In this document: piece by piece, positions 41,161 to 52,091 of the stretch
Numbering within the stretch: position 1 is the stretch's first letter
Layout of the letters: the number at the start of each line of letters is the position of its first letter
Assembly (NCBI RefSeq): GCF_041734735.1
Contig: NC_134878.1
Span: 39,417,713 to 39,481,712 of the forward strand
DNA length: 64,000 bases
Direction of reading: 5' to 3'
DNA from: Babylonia areolata
Lineage: Eukaryota > Mollusca > Gastropoda > Neogastropoda > Buccinidae
Made by a program: the position numbers and the translations under genes
The notes under the pieces: generated by a model
Database searches by the model: none
Told to the model about the DNA's origin: nothing
The model's input: only the letters and a program-made list of their open reading frames with translations

Positions 41161-42099
41161 TGCCCCTTGTGAGGCAGTTTTACGGTTTTTGTGTGGCTTT
41201 GATTTTGAAGTATTTTTTTATCCAATTTTTACTGATTTTTTTTGTTGTGAGTTGGGGATGATAAACAAGCAGGACGGCTGATGGTCTCAACACAGCCAAG
41301 TCGTATTTGAAGTAAGAAACAGAATGATGAAGATAATATTTCATGAACTGTTCTTTTGCAGATTTCTTTTCAGATGATTAACGCGGTTGAATTTTTTTTT
41401 TTTTTATTTAGATGGGCAGTTCCTACATGGCCATGTAAGGTTTGCTGGACTATAAGTTTTACAATCAAAATACAGATCTATCAAACTTTCATACATTCCC
41501 TGTCTTCATCACAACTTTGATAAATGGTAACAAAGCCGCCAAATGGATTTTCGGTTGTAATATACATTATTTTCACTCTGGAAAAGTCCTTTTCTACCAT
41601 CAGAACGATTGGCTGATCGGATGTGTGTGCTCCCGCAGCGTAGCTCGAGATCAAAGTTTACAACTTAGTCCAGGAAAAGGAAAAAATCCCAAGGGAAAAA
41701 TTGCAAAAGAAATTAATTGTAATGTACCCGATAGAACTGTACATCGAATTTAACATACCTAAAGGGGGCCAGAAAGCGCTGGATACATATTTATTTGGTT
41801 GAAATGCGGATTCTGTTTTCTCTCGCACACGCTTATTTTCAGTTGCGTACACCGACACTTATTTTCAGTTGCGTACACCGGTCTGCGTAGATGTGGAGAG
41901 AACGGCAACATGTATGTTGTGGTGTGCTTGATGCGATGGTAACGTCATTTTTCTTTTCAGCTAACTTAAATGTCTTAAATAATTGAAATACATGAAAATA
42001 ACATTATTTAAACAGTGTTATCACCTCGAATAGAGCAGTCAATATACCGCGCTAAAAACGTAAGTTTGAATATTGATTTTGGATAACAGTGCGCGCGCG
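41161..42099. other. Non-coding stretch, no gene recognised
   Basis: AT-rich DNA with a short direct repeat (TATTTTCAGTTGCGTACACCG at about 41827 and 41859). Nothing coding was identified. Confidence 0.35.
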
Positions 42100-42160
42100 G
42101 TTTGGCCCTGTGGTAAGCCTTTTTGCTTCCGATTTTAATATATGAGGTTCAAACCCACTC
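42100..42160 (+). mobile_element. tRNA-like SINE head relic
   Basis: TTTGGCCCTGTGGTAAGCCT (A-box-like) and GAGGTTCAAACCCACTC (B-box-like) lie about 30 bp apart, as in tRNA-derived SINE heads. The body is not clear. It could also be a tRNA pseudogene. Confidence 0.4.
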
Positions 42161-42394
42161 CCATACCTCGTTTACAACACACACATTAGAATCATCCGCT
42201 ATAGATGCTCTTTTCCTATGACTGTTTTTGTTTCACACTTACCCCCCTTGTCCTTTACTGCTTTCAGTATCCACTATTTTGTTCTTCCATTCTCTGCCTT
42301 TCTATTTTGATCTGTTCACATCTTTTTTCACCCCATAGATTGATAAATCGGACTTTTTTTTTTAATATTATTTTTCATGAAATATCGTCAAATG

Positions 42395-42405
42395 CTCTGT
42401 GTGTG

Positions 42406-42446
<41 letters not shown>
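42395..42446. repeat. GT microsatellite
   Basis: A GT run with one C interruption. Confidence 0.9.
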
Positions 42447-42449
<3 letters not shown>

Positions 42450-42827
42450 CAGGTTCTCTTCAGACTGAGTAAATTCAGACTTGCATAGGTTCCATAGGAT
42501 ACGTTCATACAGAAGGAGGAACGCTAACCCTCGTTTTACCTTAATTGATGCAAACGCTATGAAACTCCCAGTTGTTTTCCTGATAATGCAGTTTTCTGAA
42601 ATCTCCCATGCCCAAATAGGGGTCAAAATTTAATGAAATCTTGAATCTGCGTTTATATGCGTCTCTGTTGAGACCAAATCAATACGTCAGTGTCAATGTA
42701 CAATATATTTTTCTTTTGTGTGTGGTGTTATGGGAGTAGTGTGTATATGTTTGAGTGGGGGTGGATGGGGGTGAAAATGAAAAACAAATTATTTAAACAA
42801 AATGACTGGAAAGAACTGAATTTTTGC

Positions 42828-42975
42828 TATTTTTATGCCAAATTTGGTGTCAACTGACAAGGTTTTTGCAGAGAAAATGACAATTTTAAAGTTTACCACG
42901 GACACACACAGACAACCGAACACCGGGTTAAAACATAGACTTCACTTTGTTTACACAAGTGAGTCAAAAAGCACG
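42828..42975 (+). repeat. Interspersed repeat, inverted partner of 38565-38700
   Basis: TTATGCCAAATTTGGTGTCAA, AAAGTTTACCACGGACACAC and ACAACCGAACACCGGGTTAA read in the opposite direction to the copy at 38565-38700, 4.3 kb away. It may be the 3' part of a longer dispersed family; the interval between the copies is not obviously one element. Confidence 0.6.
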
Positions 42976-43193
42976 AATCATGTCATGGGTGTCTTCATTA
43001 GTTTTCTTCATATAATTTTGTCATTGGTGTTATCAGTATGTCATTCCTATTACTGCTCCTAACAGTAATGACGGTAACGGGAATGATGGTAACAGGAATG
43101 ACAGAAAATTGGTTAAGAATTAATATTTAAAAAAAAATTAATGGAAAAAACTTACTTTTCTGTTCCCAATCGCATTGAATCATGTTCATCTTG

Positions 43194-43610
43194 GAGTGAT
43201 GGCCTGGAGGTAACGCGTCCGCCTAGGAACCGAGAGAATCTTAGTGTGCTGGTTCGAATCACGGCTCAGCCGCCGATATTTTCTCCCCCTCCACTAGACC
43301 TTTAGTGGTGGTCTGGACGCTAGTCATTCGGATGAGACGATAAACCGAGGTCCCGTGTGCAGCATGCACTTTGCGCACGAAAAAGAACCAACGGCAACAA
43401 AAGGGTTGTTCTTGGCAAAATTCTGTAGAAAAAATCCACTTCGATAGGAAAAACAAATAAAACTGCACACAGGAGAAAAAAAAGGGGGGTGGGGGGGGGG
43501 GGGGGGTGGTGGCGCTGTAGCATAGCGACGCGCTCTCCCCCGGGACATCTGACCGAATTTCACACAGAGAAATCTGTTGTGATAAAAAAAAGAAATACAA
43601 ATACAAATCT
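43194..43610 (+). mobile_element. tRNA-derived SINE of a snail-type family
   Basis: A-box-like TGATGGCCTGGAGGTAACGC at the head and B box GGTTCGAATCAC at 43251. Then a long conserved body (GTCTGGACGCTAGTCATTCG; CGAGGTCCCGTGTGCAGCAT; AAAAGGGTTGTTCTTGGCAA) and a tail of AAATACAAATACAAAT repeats. A G homopolymer (43487-43507) has expanded inside it. I remember this family from gastropod genomes, which is the main basis for the organism call. Confidence 0.8.
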
Positions 43611-44289
43611 TAGTATTCAATATTTTATATATTTTGTGTGCTCGTTATATATTGGTTTGTTGTTGGTAACAGTAATGACAGTGAAAAATGAAATCTCGTA
43701 CCTAGAACACTCAGGCGTACAGTGTTGTTGCATTCAATGAAGGAAACAGAGTAGTGTTTCCCTACAGCTCTTAAAGGAAATCACACCATAGCAAAAACAG
43801 TCACAGGGTGATTTCAGTAAACATTCAGTTTGAATGGCACCTTTTATGCCTCCGTAACAGGAATGACATCATATCTAGGGACACGTAATTTAATTTGTTT
43901 TCGTAATTAGGCGAAAAATAGTGAACAATTCTTAAAATCATCATGTTTATGATCATGGGTTATCTGTGAGTAAGGGAATTCATGGCTAAAATTGAAATAT
44001 TCATACCTTTTCGTTTTTTACACTTTTTGCAGCCTACAAAAGTTGTCCACCTGTGTGGGGACAGTCATATTTTAACCCCTCCATACCACAAATTTTCTAC
44101 AAGAAAATGGTGGAATATCAAGTTTCTATACTTGTCAAATAGTGACTGATAATGTATTAATTCAAAAACAGTAATAATGATAGCCAGGTGCATTCATGCA
44201 AAACATCTATATATGTCAGTAATGATCTGAGACAGGAATTACACCCTTTTTCTGAAAAAGACCTAAGTAGCGTTTAAAGTGAGATAAAT
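43611..44289. other. Non-coding stretch, no gene recognised
   Basis: AT-rich with short GTAACAG(G/T)AATGA motifs, also seen around 43060-43110. No coding exon was seen. Confidence 0.35.
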
Positions 44290-45938
44290 CGCATTGACAT
44301 GACGATGGAGTCTCCCGTCGGTCCGACGGATGAGTAGGCAGGCAGGCTTATCTGCTGGTGTGTGTCCTCATATGGGAGACGAGGCCGATTCTGGATGCGC
44401 AGCACTTCCCACAGGTGTTGCAAGGAAAAACGTCTCCAGAAGTTGAGTCATGCTTCCTTCGCTCACGCTTCTCCTTAATGGCCAGCGTTCTCTTATTTTC
44501 AAACGTCTTTATGCCACTAGAGCACAGCATCCTCCAGTGACAGGGGTCAAGGGCATCAGTTTCCCAGGAAGTGATGTCTATGTCACAGGCTTTGAGGTTT
44601 GTCTTCAAGGTGTCCTTAAAGTGCTTGCAGGGTCTTCCAAGTTCACGCTGGCCTTCCTTCAGCTGGCCATACAAAAGCATCTTCGGGATCTTGCTGTCTG
44701 TCATGCAGACAACGTGTCCTGTCCAGTGTAGCTGGCACTGGATCAGCAGGCTTTCGATGCTGGGCAGGCCGCTCCTCTCTAGGACCTGGAGGTTGGAGAC
44801 CCTGTCTTGCCACTTTATGCCGAGGATCTTTTGTAGGCATCTCTGGTGAAACTGCTGTTGAATGTGACGGCGGTATGTCGTCCATATTTCACAGTAGTGC
44901 AACAAGGTGGTCAGCACAACAGCTCTGTAGGTTTTCATCTTGGTGCTGAGCCTGATGCCTTTGTTGTTCCACAACCTGTTGTTGAGTCTGCCAAAGGCGG
45001 AGCTGGCCTTGGCGATGCGCAGCATCACTTCTGCATCAAGGGCTCCGTTGCTGCATAGGGTGCTGCCCAGGTAGCAAAACTTGTCGACTGACTTGATCTC
45101 TGTGTCATCGATCTTGATTGCAGGTGGGGGTGAGGCACTGGCGTTCTGTGAGCTAGCTGGTTGGTACATGTACTCGGTCTTGCTGAGGCTGATGGTGAGT
45201 CCAAAGCGCGTGCAGGAGGTTGAGAACCTGTCCATAATGAACTGCATGGCCTCATGGGTGTGTGCAGCAAGCGCGCAGTCATCAGCGAAGAGAAACTTTC
45301 TCAACAGTGCCGCAAACACCCTGGACCTGGCGTGGAGTCGCCGCAAGTTGAAAAGTTTGCCATCTGTGTGAAACTGAATGTAGATGCCCCGGTCACAGTC
45401 TTGGAAGGCGTCAATCAGCATGGCAGAGAAGAGAATGGAGAACAGTGTGGGTGCCAGGACGCAGCCCTGCTTCACTCCATTTACCACAGGGAACGGATCC
45501 GACATGTCAGTATTTTCCTGTACTCTCGCCTGCATACCATCGTGGAATGACGCAATCAGCTGGATTAGGCTCTCTGCGCAGCCGAACTTTAGGAGGATCT
45601 TCGACAGACTAATGGGTGTTCACCGTGTCGAAGGCCTTAGTCAGGTCTACAAAGACAATGCGGAGCTACTTGTTCTGCTCAGGCACTTCTCTTGCATCTG
45701 GCGTACGGCAAACACCATGTCACATGTTCCCCTGCCTGAGCGGAAGCCGCACTGTGCTTCAGGGATGATGGTGTTGGAGACATGGTCAACCAGTCTGTTC
45801 AGTATGATGCGGGCGAAGATCCTGCCAGTGATGCAGAGGAGAGAGATTCCATGGTGGTTATCGGAGGATGTTTTGTCTCCCTTCCGTTTGTAAATCTGGA
45901 CAATTGAAGCATCCTTGAAATCCTGGGGGACCTCCCTA
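44290..45938 (-). mobile_element. LINE-B: 5'-truncated RTE-like LINE
   Basis: Same broad family as LINE-A and LINE-C but a distinct subfamily. It begins at VPQDFKDAS (45938), inside the RT domain, so it is 5' truncated. Between 45535 and 45938 there are frame changes and stops around REVPEQNK-stop and VDLTKAFDTV. Downstream a 395-codon frame (44348-45535) is open: NGVKQGCVLAP, FLFADDCAL, and a C2H2 finger CNTCGKCCASRIGLVSHMRTH. The 3' end is near 44290. Confidence 0.88.
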
Positions 45939-46820
45939 ATAAAATATTAACACATAACACTACCCACTACATTATTCTGCGCAGTCCCATCATTCACAAA
46001 CTACTTGAACACGCTCCTGCTGTCGGTCTTTTCATCCAAACCGATTTTAGCTCACAGTCATATTGATTTAGGCTGCGCTCGCGTGAACAGCACTCGTGTT
46101 TTGACAGTAAACATAAGATAATTTGGACCAACTTATGCATTTTGCACATCGTCTTACTGCAAACATGCAGTTGCCAACACGAAAGTAGATAGCCCTAAAC
46201 AGCAGATAACTGAAAATACTGGTTCAAATTTGGAGAGTTCATTACGATTTATCTGTGCCAGAAAGCCGTGATATAAATGTTATAGTGTGCCAGCAGTGTC
46301 ACCCCCCACCACCCACACTCTGTCCCCCTTCCCTCCCCATCCCTTCACACCCTCCGCCCCCCCCCCCCCTTCTTATCTCCCTTCCCGCTCCATCCAAAGT
46401 CCAGTCGTTGAGGTCGCGCCGACACCACGCCACACTCCCTCTTTCCACCCCCCTCCTCACCCCACTCCCTAGGCGGCCCTCTTTGGTCAGCGACGCCGCG
46501 TCACCCGCCCCAGCTATAGGAACACGTGCAGTTACGTGATGTCTGCCGCAATCCCCGTGCTGAGAAGAACATCCCATGTGGCGGCCTGTCTTTCAAGTCC
46601 TTCCCCATCTCCCCTTCCACGAACGCAGCTGACGTAGAGGGCGGGACTTCGGAATGTAAACTAGGGAAAATTTATGCTAATGCGAACTTTGATCAAGCCG
46701 GCTAACATGCCCAGAGTTGTATCGTCCTGTCTCCCAATCTCTTTGTGACGTAAACGGGTGAACTTACCATAGATTGTGTATAGACAAGTGGGTTGAAGTG
46801 AGCGAATCAGATCAATCTGT
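45939..46820. other. Non-coding stretch with a C-rich segment
   Basis: 46295-46480 is strongly C-rich on the plus strand (poly-pyrimidine). 46600-46780 has a GAGGGCGGGACTTC GC-box-like string, an ATGCTAAT octamer-like string and a TGACGTAA CRE-like string, so a promoter is conceivable. No gene was found downstream, so this is weak. Confidence 0.3.
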
Positions 46821-47613
46821 CAACAGGAATTGGACGAACTGGGATTAAGCAGTGAATCTGTCAGTCATTCACATTGCGTCACTAGGACAAGCAAAGATTG
46901 GTTATTTCAGTTCAACTTGTTGGGGGAGTGAGTGTTGTAGCTTGCATAGTATGTTGTGGGAAGGGATAAAACCAGTCAGCAAAGCCAGTTCTTAGCTGTC
47001 TCCCAGAAGAACTGACTGACACAGGGTGACTGACTGATCAGTGATGTGAGGAGCAAGGAAATCCCTGTTTGGCTGTGAGTACACAACTTGTAATGGTTTT
47101 ATGTTATGCTGATAACTTAGTTGTGTTGGGAAACTGTTTTATGTCAGTGGATAGCCAGTTTAAGTTGATCTTGTGGCTTGTGGAAAGAAAAGGGGTTAAT
47201 GTGTGGAAGCTACCCACTGAGAGAAGTACTGGCCTAAATCTTTTGACCCCCCCCCCCCCCCTCTTCTATTTTGTTACAGATATCTTGTTCTGTATTTTTG
47301 ATGTATTACTTACTTGTTTTGTATATTGTAGGTGGTGTTGCTTCAGTGTGCACTGAACAGATCTATAGGCTACCACATTGTCAGTGTGTGTTGAGGGTTT
47401 TTCATGTGTGTGTGCACATGGGGGTAACAGCAAGTGTTGTGGAACACATGTTTGATTTGTTGGTAGTTGTGGTAACATGTGTAGGAGTTGTGCTTTGTGT
47501 CAGTGGTTTACTTTGTTCAGACAAAGTGGGAAGGAACATTGTAATGTGATTAGTTGAGTTGGCAAACTATGAGAGCATTGAGGGTCAGTGCTATGTTGTT
47601 GCACATTGCTGTT
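46821..47613. repeat. Source of the 0.8-kb patch
   Basis: About 99.5% identical to 34425-35215. The similar text to 34425 starts exactly at GTCAACAGG, and here the sequence continues on both sides without a break, so this is probably the parent. It contains a GGGATAAAACC TATA-like string near 46962 and no ORF of note. Confidence 0.9.
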
Positions 47614-48814
47614 TACCAGAGATATGTTGGAAGTAATAATTTCCTTACATGTTCTTGTGTCAGTTGGACACTTTGTGAAGGCAAAGAGATTTTGTTTGGA
47701 AATGGTAACACACAGTTTAATTGAATGATAAGTTGTTAACATGAGTTGGAGCACAGGGTTGTATTGGTCAGTGATATGTTTTGTACACAGTATGGTAAAT
47801 GGTATGTCACTGCTGGTGGCAGGTAAGCTTGATGAAGCTTGTACCTCACATAGATCTTTGTGTGAGAGGAGTGCATACTGGTGGACATGTGATGAAAGGT
47901 GCTGAGAGGGTATAGACCTTTCATGTCAGTGATGTCAGGATATTTTGAGATTTTACCTGACCTGGGTTTTGGTTGTGTGTTTGTGTTCCAGGTGTGCTGC
48001 TTATGGGTGCTGCTTTAGGTGTAGGATGATCTTTTTACTGTGCGCTGCTTGTAGGAAGTACTTGAAGTAGGCAGTGTGTGCTGCCTTAGTGTGTTGCTTT
48101 TGCTAAGTAGGGTGAACTGCTTAGTGTGTGTGCTGTATTGTAAAGTAAACACTCTATAAAAACCACTCCATGTGGCCCTGCTATTGATGTGAGTGCATCA
48201 TTAGTTGATCCTATATCCCCCTGTCTGCTTCTCTCTCTTCTGTTAGAATCGAAACACTCTCAAAAACAACACCTTTTTTACATAAAGAAATAAGAAGTTG
48301 GTGCAGGAAAGCAAGGATATAAAAACACGAACCAAGGGAAAAAAGCAAAAGAAATGAAAATGACTGAATTATACGCAGAAAATATTCGCCTTTAAACATT
48401 TCAAAATGGGGCTTTGATACAAGCAGCGCGAGGTACTCGTTTTAGTGTTATAACGTCATTGGCAGTTACGTTTTTCTTGGCATTGCAAAAATCACCTCCA
48501 CATAGTCAAGTTGCATCTTGTTGGAAAGCGAGAAACATTCTGCGACTAATTGTAGTGATAGAAAGGTCATTAGATGTCAAATGGTAAAGAAATAATACGA
48601 AAACGCATATGCATTTGGCTTGCTCTGCTATCGTTTAACTGGCAGACTATTCCATTACGGTAGATAAGGCAGATAGTGCACTTCAGGAAGCACAGACAGG
48701 TCAACAAAGCCCTGTGGAAATGGACGAAATAGTGTCCAAGCTTTCATAAACTCTAACTGATAATTTACCTCAGGCCACCATGCATCATTTAACCTCCAGG
48801 CCCCCTAAAAGGGG
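47614..48814. other. Non-coding stretch with GTGTGCTGCTT-like repeats
   Basis: Loose repeats of a GTGTGCTGCTT-type word at 47990-48145, then a TATA-like CTCTATAAAAACC at about 48151. No exon was recognised. The block from 46821 to about 48200 could be one unknown interspersed element. Confidence 0.3.
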
Positions 48815-49592
48815 TCAGCTATATGTTCCCCCAGGTTTATGTTCCCCCAAATTTTCGGTCAGCCAGGTCTAAGTTCACACAGAATATATTCCACCAGGTG
48901 TACGTTCCCACAGATCTATGTCCCCCCCAGGTCTTGGACCAGTCTTGACTACTGTTGAACATGACCCCAAAGTGCTCAGCTTGCTTTATTTTGTCCCATC
49001 TATCCATTGTTATGCCATGGCAGGTGTTTGACCGCTGCTTGACCACAACTGGCTACTGCGGTACACCAACTTCAACTTGTTTCACGTTGTGATGGTTATG
49101 TATTATTGACATGTCTTGGCAGGATTTGACCCTTAGCTAGCTGGTCATTGTTGACTGCTGTTGTCCATTACTGACCATTTATTGCTGCTACTGACTACTA
49201 CTGACCACAACGCAAAAATATTGAGATTGCGTTGTTCTATGTTTGCGCACTATTATGGCGTCCTGACCACTACAGACCACCATTGATCACTGACCACTGC
49301 TGTCTTCTGACCACCACCGACCACTTCTAACTACTGACAACCACTGACCACTGCTGATAACTTATCACTGCCGACCACTTCTGACTATTGACCACCACTT
49401 ACCACTGATGACCACTGACCCCCCCCCCCCCCCCCCCCCACCCAACCCCCGCTAACTACCTAACTACCGACCACCACTTACACTGATGACCAGTACTCAA
49501 AAGTGTATGGATTATCAAGCATGCATAGGCCTGGGAGAACAGACTTGGAGGAACATAGACCTGGGGGAACTTAGACGTGGGGGAACATAGAC
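48815..49592. mobile_element. Foldback-like element with minisatellite inverted ends
   Basis: The left end (48815-48940) is several imperfect copies of TATGTTCCCCCAGGT, about 16-20 bp period. The right end (49515-49592) is the same word in reverse (GAACATAGACCTGGGGGAAC). The interior (49120-49490) is a degenerate tandem repeat of GACCACTGCTGACCACT with a C homopolymer at 49419-49439. Inverted arrays of short repeats at both ends are typical of foldback-type DNA elements. No transposase is present, so it is non-autonomous if real. Confidence 0.5.
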
Positions 49593-49957
49593 ATGCCCAC
49601 GCTCAAGCAGCCGTGACGTGGAATGACCATTGACGGCATGGAGAAAAGGGTGAAAATATAAAGTAAGTCGTATTTGTCATCTTTCATAAAGATAAACCAA
49701 ACGCAGCTATGAAAATGATAGAACCAGGGCTCAAAACAGAAATCAGAGTCTCGCTGAGACAACGCGTGTTCTGTAAATATCACTGCATTTTCAGTACCTT
49801 TGTCTCATTAGTTTACGATGGTAAATAGAAATTTTGGGAGCAAGCAGATATTTTAATCTATTTTTTATCTACTTGTCTCCAGGAAAACTAAAACTTAATT
49901 CTGATGTTTTCTTGCCCGGCACTACACACAAGTTTCAAGTTTTAATTATCCTTTCAC
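49593..49957. other. Short non-coding spacer
   Basis: Nothing recognised. Confidence 0.35.
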
Positions 49958-49969
49958 TCCTGTTGGAGT
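49958..49969. repeat. Target-site duplication of the full-length I-like LINE, left
   Basis: TCCTGTTGGAGT, identical to 55970-55981. Confidence 0.9.
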
Positions 49970-50758
49970 CCTCCCGAAACCTGGAGGGGGTCAGGCTGGT
50001 GTTCTCCTGACCCACTCCCGGGAGGGTCACTACCTTGTCGTGGTCGGGAGGCTTAGTGGCCAGTGATCGAGCGAGCTATGTCGGCGGGGGCATCAGTGCT
50101 TCTTGGGGTTTGGTGCTATGATCCCAGGTCTTAATTGACAGCCTACATAGCCATCGTAGCTGTCAGGGCTGAATAAGTGGTGGTTTTGTACTGATGCCCC
50201 TGATAGGGCTTCCCATGCCAAACAGGTCGTGAGTGAGGCCCAAACTAAACGTGACCCACTGTCCCTTTCGCTGTTCTCTATTCTTCTTTTTACTGCCTCT
50301 TTTCTGTCCTCAGCTCCCCATCAAGCCTTCTTTTCCACATTCTTTTTTTCTCTGCGGCCTTCTTTAGGCCCGCCGTGTTTGCCGTGCAGCGCGACCTGTG
50401 ATGGAGGGGAATGAGATCCTGGGGATTGAGAGAGCACGCTGCTCTCAACACATCCCTTTGGCCCGGACCTCTCCTAAGACAGGCGGCACACATTGGCCCG
50501 TGTGTGTCAATCGGCTACCCCTTCATGGGGCTGGGTCAAGACTGGCAGTTTAGAGGCTGACGAAGGTAACCCCCGTAGTGCTCGGTTCTCTGTCCCCGGG
50601 AGCTGGGCATGATCGGGGGGGAACACGTTGGAGCTAGACTGTTGGTCGTATATCCCTCCCGAAACCTGGAAGGGGTCAAGCTGGTGTTCCCTTGACCCTG
50701 GCCCCTAAGTTGGACCCCATGGTGGGTGGGTAAAGGATGAATTTACATTTTTTTCAAC

Positions 50759-52061
50759 ATGACTTCCAAAAAATCACACACCCCTAACTCGGGTAAAAGA
50801 CGAAGACAGGGAACGGACGACTCAGACTCCGATTCGGAGGTCGTTGAGAGCTCTGGATTTTGGCCATCATGGCTGGTGATGGAGGGCGCTGATGACGACA
50901 AGCCGTTGTCGGCTCTCAGCCCCTTCACTATCCAGAAGGGCTTTCAGTGTCTGGCAGGATCGCAGAAGTCCATCAAGAGGCTGAGGAGCGGAACATTTTT
51001 AGTTCAGATGGAGTCCAAAAGGCAGACACAGCTCCTTCTCAAGGCGACCACTTTCGTGGATAGGGCGGTGAAGGTTTCCCCTCACAAAGGTCTCAACTGC
51101 TCAAAGGGGGTCATCAGATGCCCGGAGTTGAAAGGTGTGTCTGAGGCCGAGATCAAGAGCGAGCTGTCCTCTCAGGGAGTGACCGACGTGTACAGGGTGA
51201 CGGTGAGGAAGGGGTCGGACAGAGTCCCGACCAACACTTTCTTCCTCACCTTCTGCTGCCCGGATGTCCCCAAGGACATTCGGGTTGGATACCTCATGGT
51301 CAGTGTAAGCTTGCATGTGCCGTCCCCTCTGAGATGCTTTAAATGTCAGAAATTCGGACACGTCAGGGACCGATGTAAGGAGGAAGAGGCGTGTGGCACC
51401 TGTTCGAAGGCGGCGCACCAGGGCGATTGCGTCAGTGCAGCCCGGTGTGCGAACTGCGGAGGTGGCCACCCGTCCTCATCGAAAGACTGCCCCGCCTGGA
51501 AAAAAGAAACAAATCCAGAAGGTCAAGACCGAAAAAAAGATATCCTTCTTTGAGGCAAAGAAACAGGTGGAGGCCACGTCGCCTAAGGCGTCGTATGCCT
51601 CTGTCGTCAGACCCAGGATTGTGGACGTCGCGGTCCAGACGACGTCCACAGGAACGCAGACGGACGACTTAACCGCCTTGTTAGAACCGTTGGCCTTGGG
51701 TGGAGACGCCGTGTCAACCCTTTCCCATCCTGTGCGGCAGTCCTCAGGGGCTGCTGGGCGGGAGAGAAAAGCCTCGGGCGGAGGCACGTTGTCCGCCTCC
51801 CGCCCCACCCCACCCCCCGGCACCCCTCGCCCCGCCTCTCGTCTGCCTGGCCCTCGGGCTGGCGGAAGTGGCCGGAAACCCCCCATACCTCCAAAACTCA
51901 AGGAGGGGAGGGTTGCGGCCTCGGCGGGATCAGGAGGGGCCGAGGTGGTGGATATTCCGACTCGGTCGGAATCAGAAAAATTTATTTCGAAAAATAAATA
52001 TTCCATCCTGGCGGACCTTGAGCCAACGCAAGCACAGGAGCAGGGGGTAGCGATGGAATAG
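50759..52061 (+). pseudogene. ORF1 (gag-like, zinc knuckles) of the I-like LINE, one frameshift
   Basis: It starts at ATG 50759 (MTSKKSHTPNSGKRRRQGTD). An SDSDSE acidic patch, an RRM-like region (KVSPHKGLNCSKGVIRCPEL) and three zinc knuckles (CFKCQKFGHVRDRC, CGTCSKAAHQGDC, CANCGGGHPSSSKDC) follow. Near 51505 two bases are missing relative to the 32340 copy, shifting the frame from GKKET to KQIQKVKTEKK. The rest is a serine/proline-rich C-terminus ending at 52061. It is an RNA-binding chaperone that packages the LINE RNA. Confidence 0.88.
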
Positions 52062-52091
52062 GCTGCTGCTTTATTTTTTTAACCTTTTTTA

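Noticed and set aside
43259-43620. Minus-strand frames with proline runs inside the SINE
   Set aside because: They are translations of the SINE and its G homopolymer.
46255-46577. Proline-rich open frame in the C-rich segment
   Set aside because: It arises from a polypyrimidine tract; all three frames are equally open and no motif is present.
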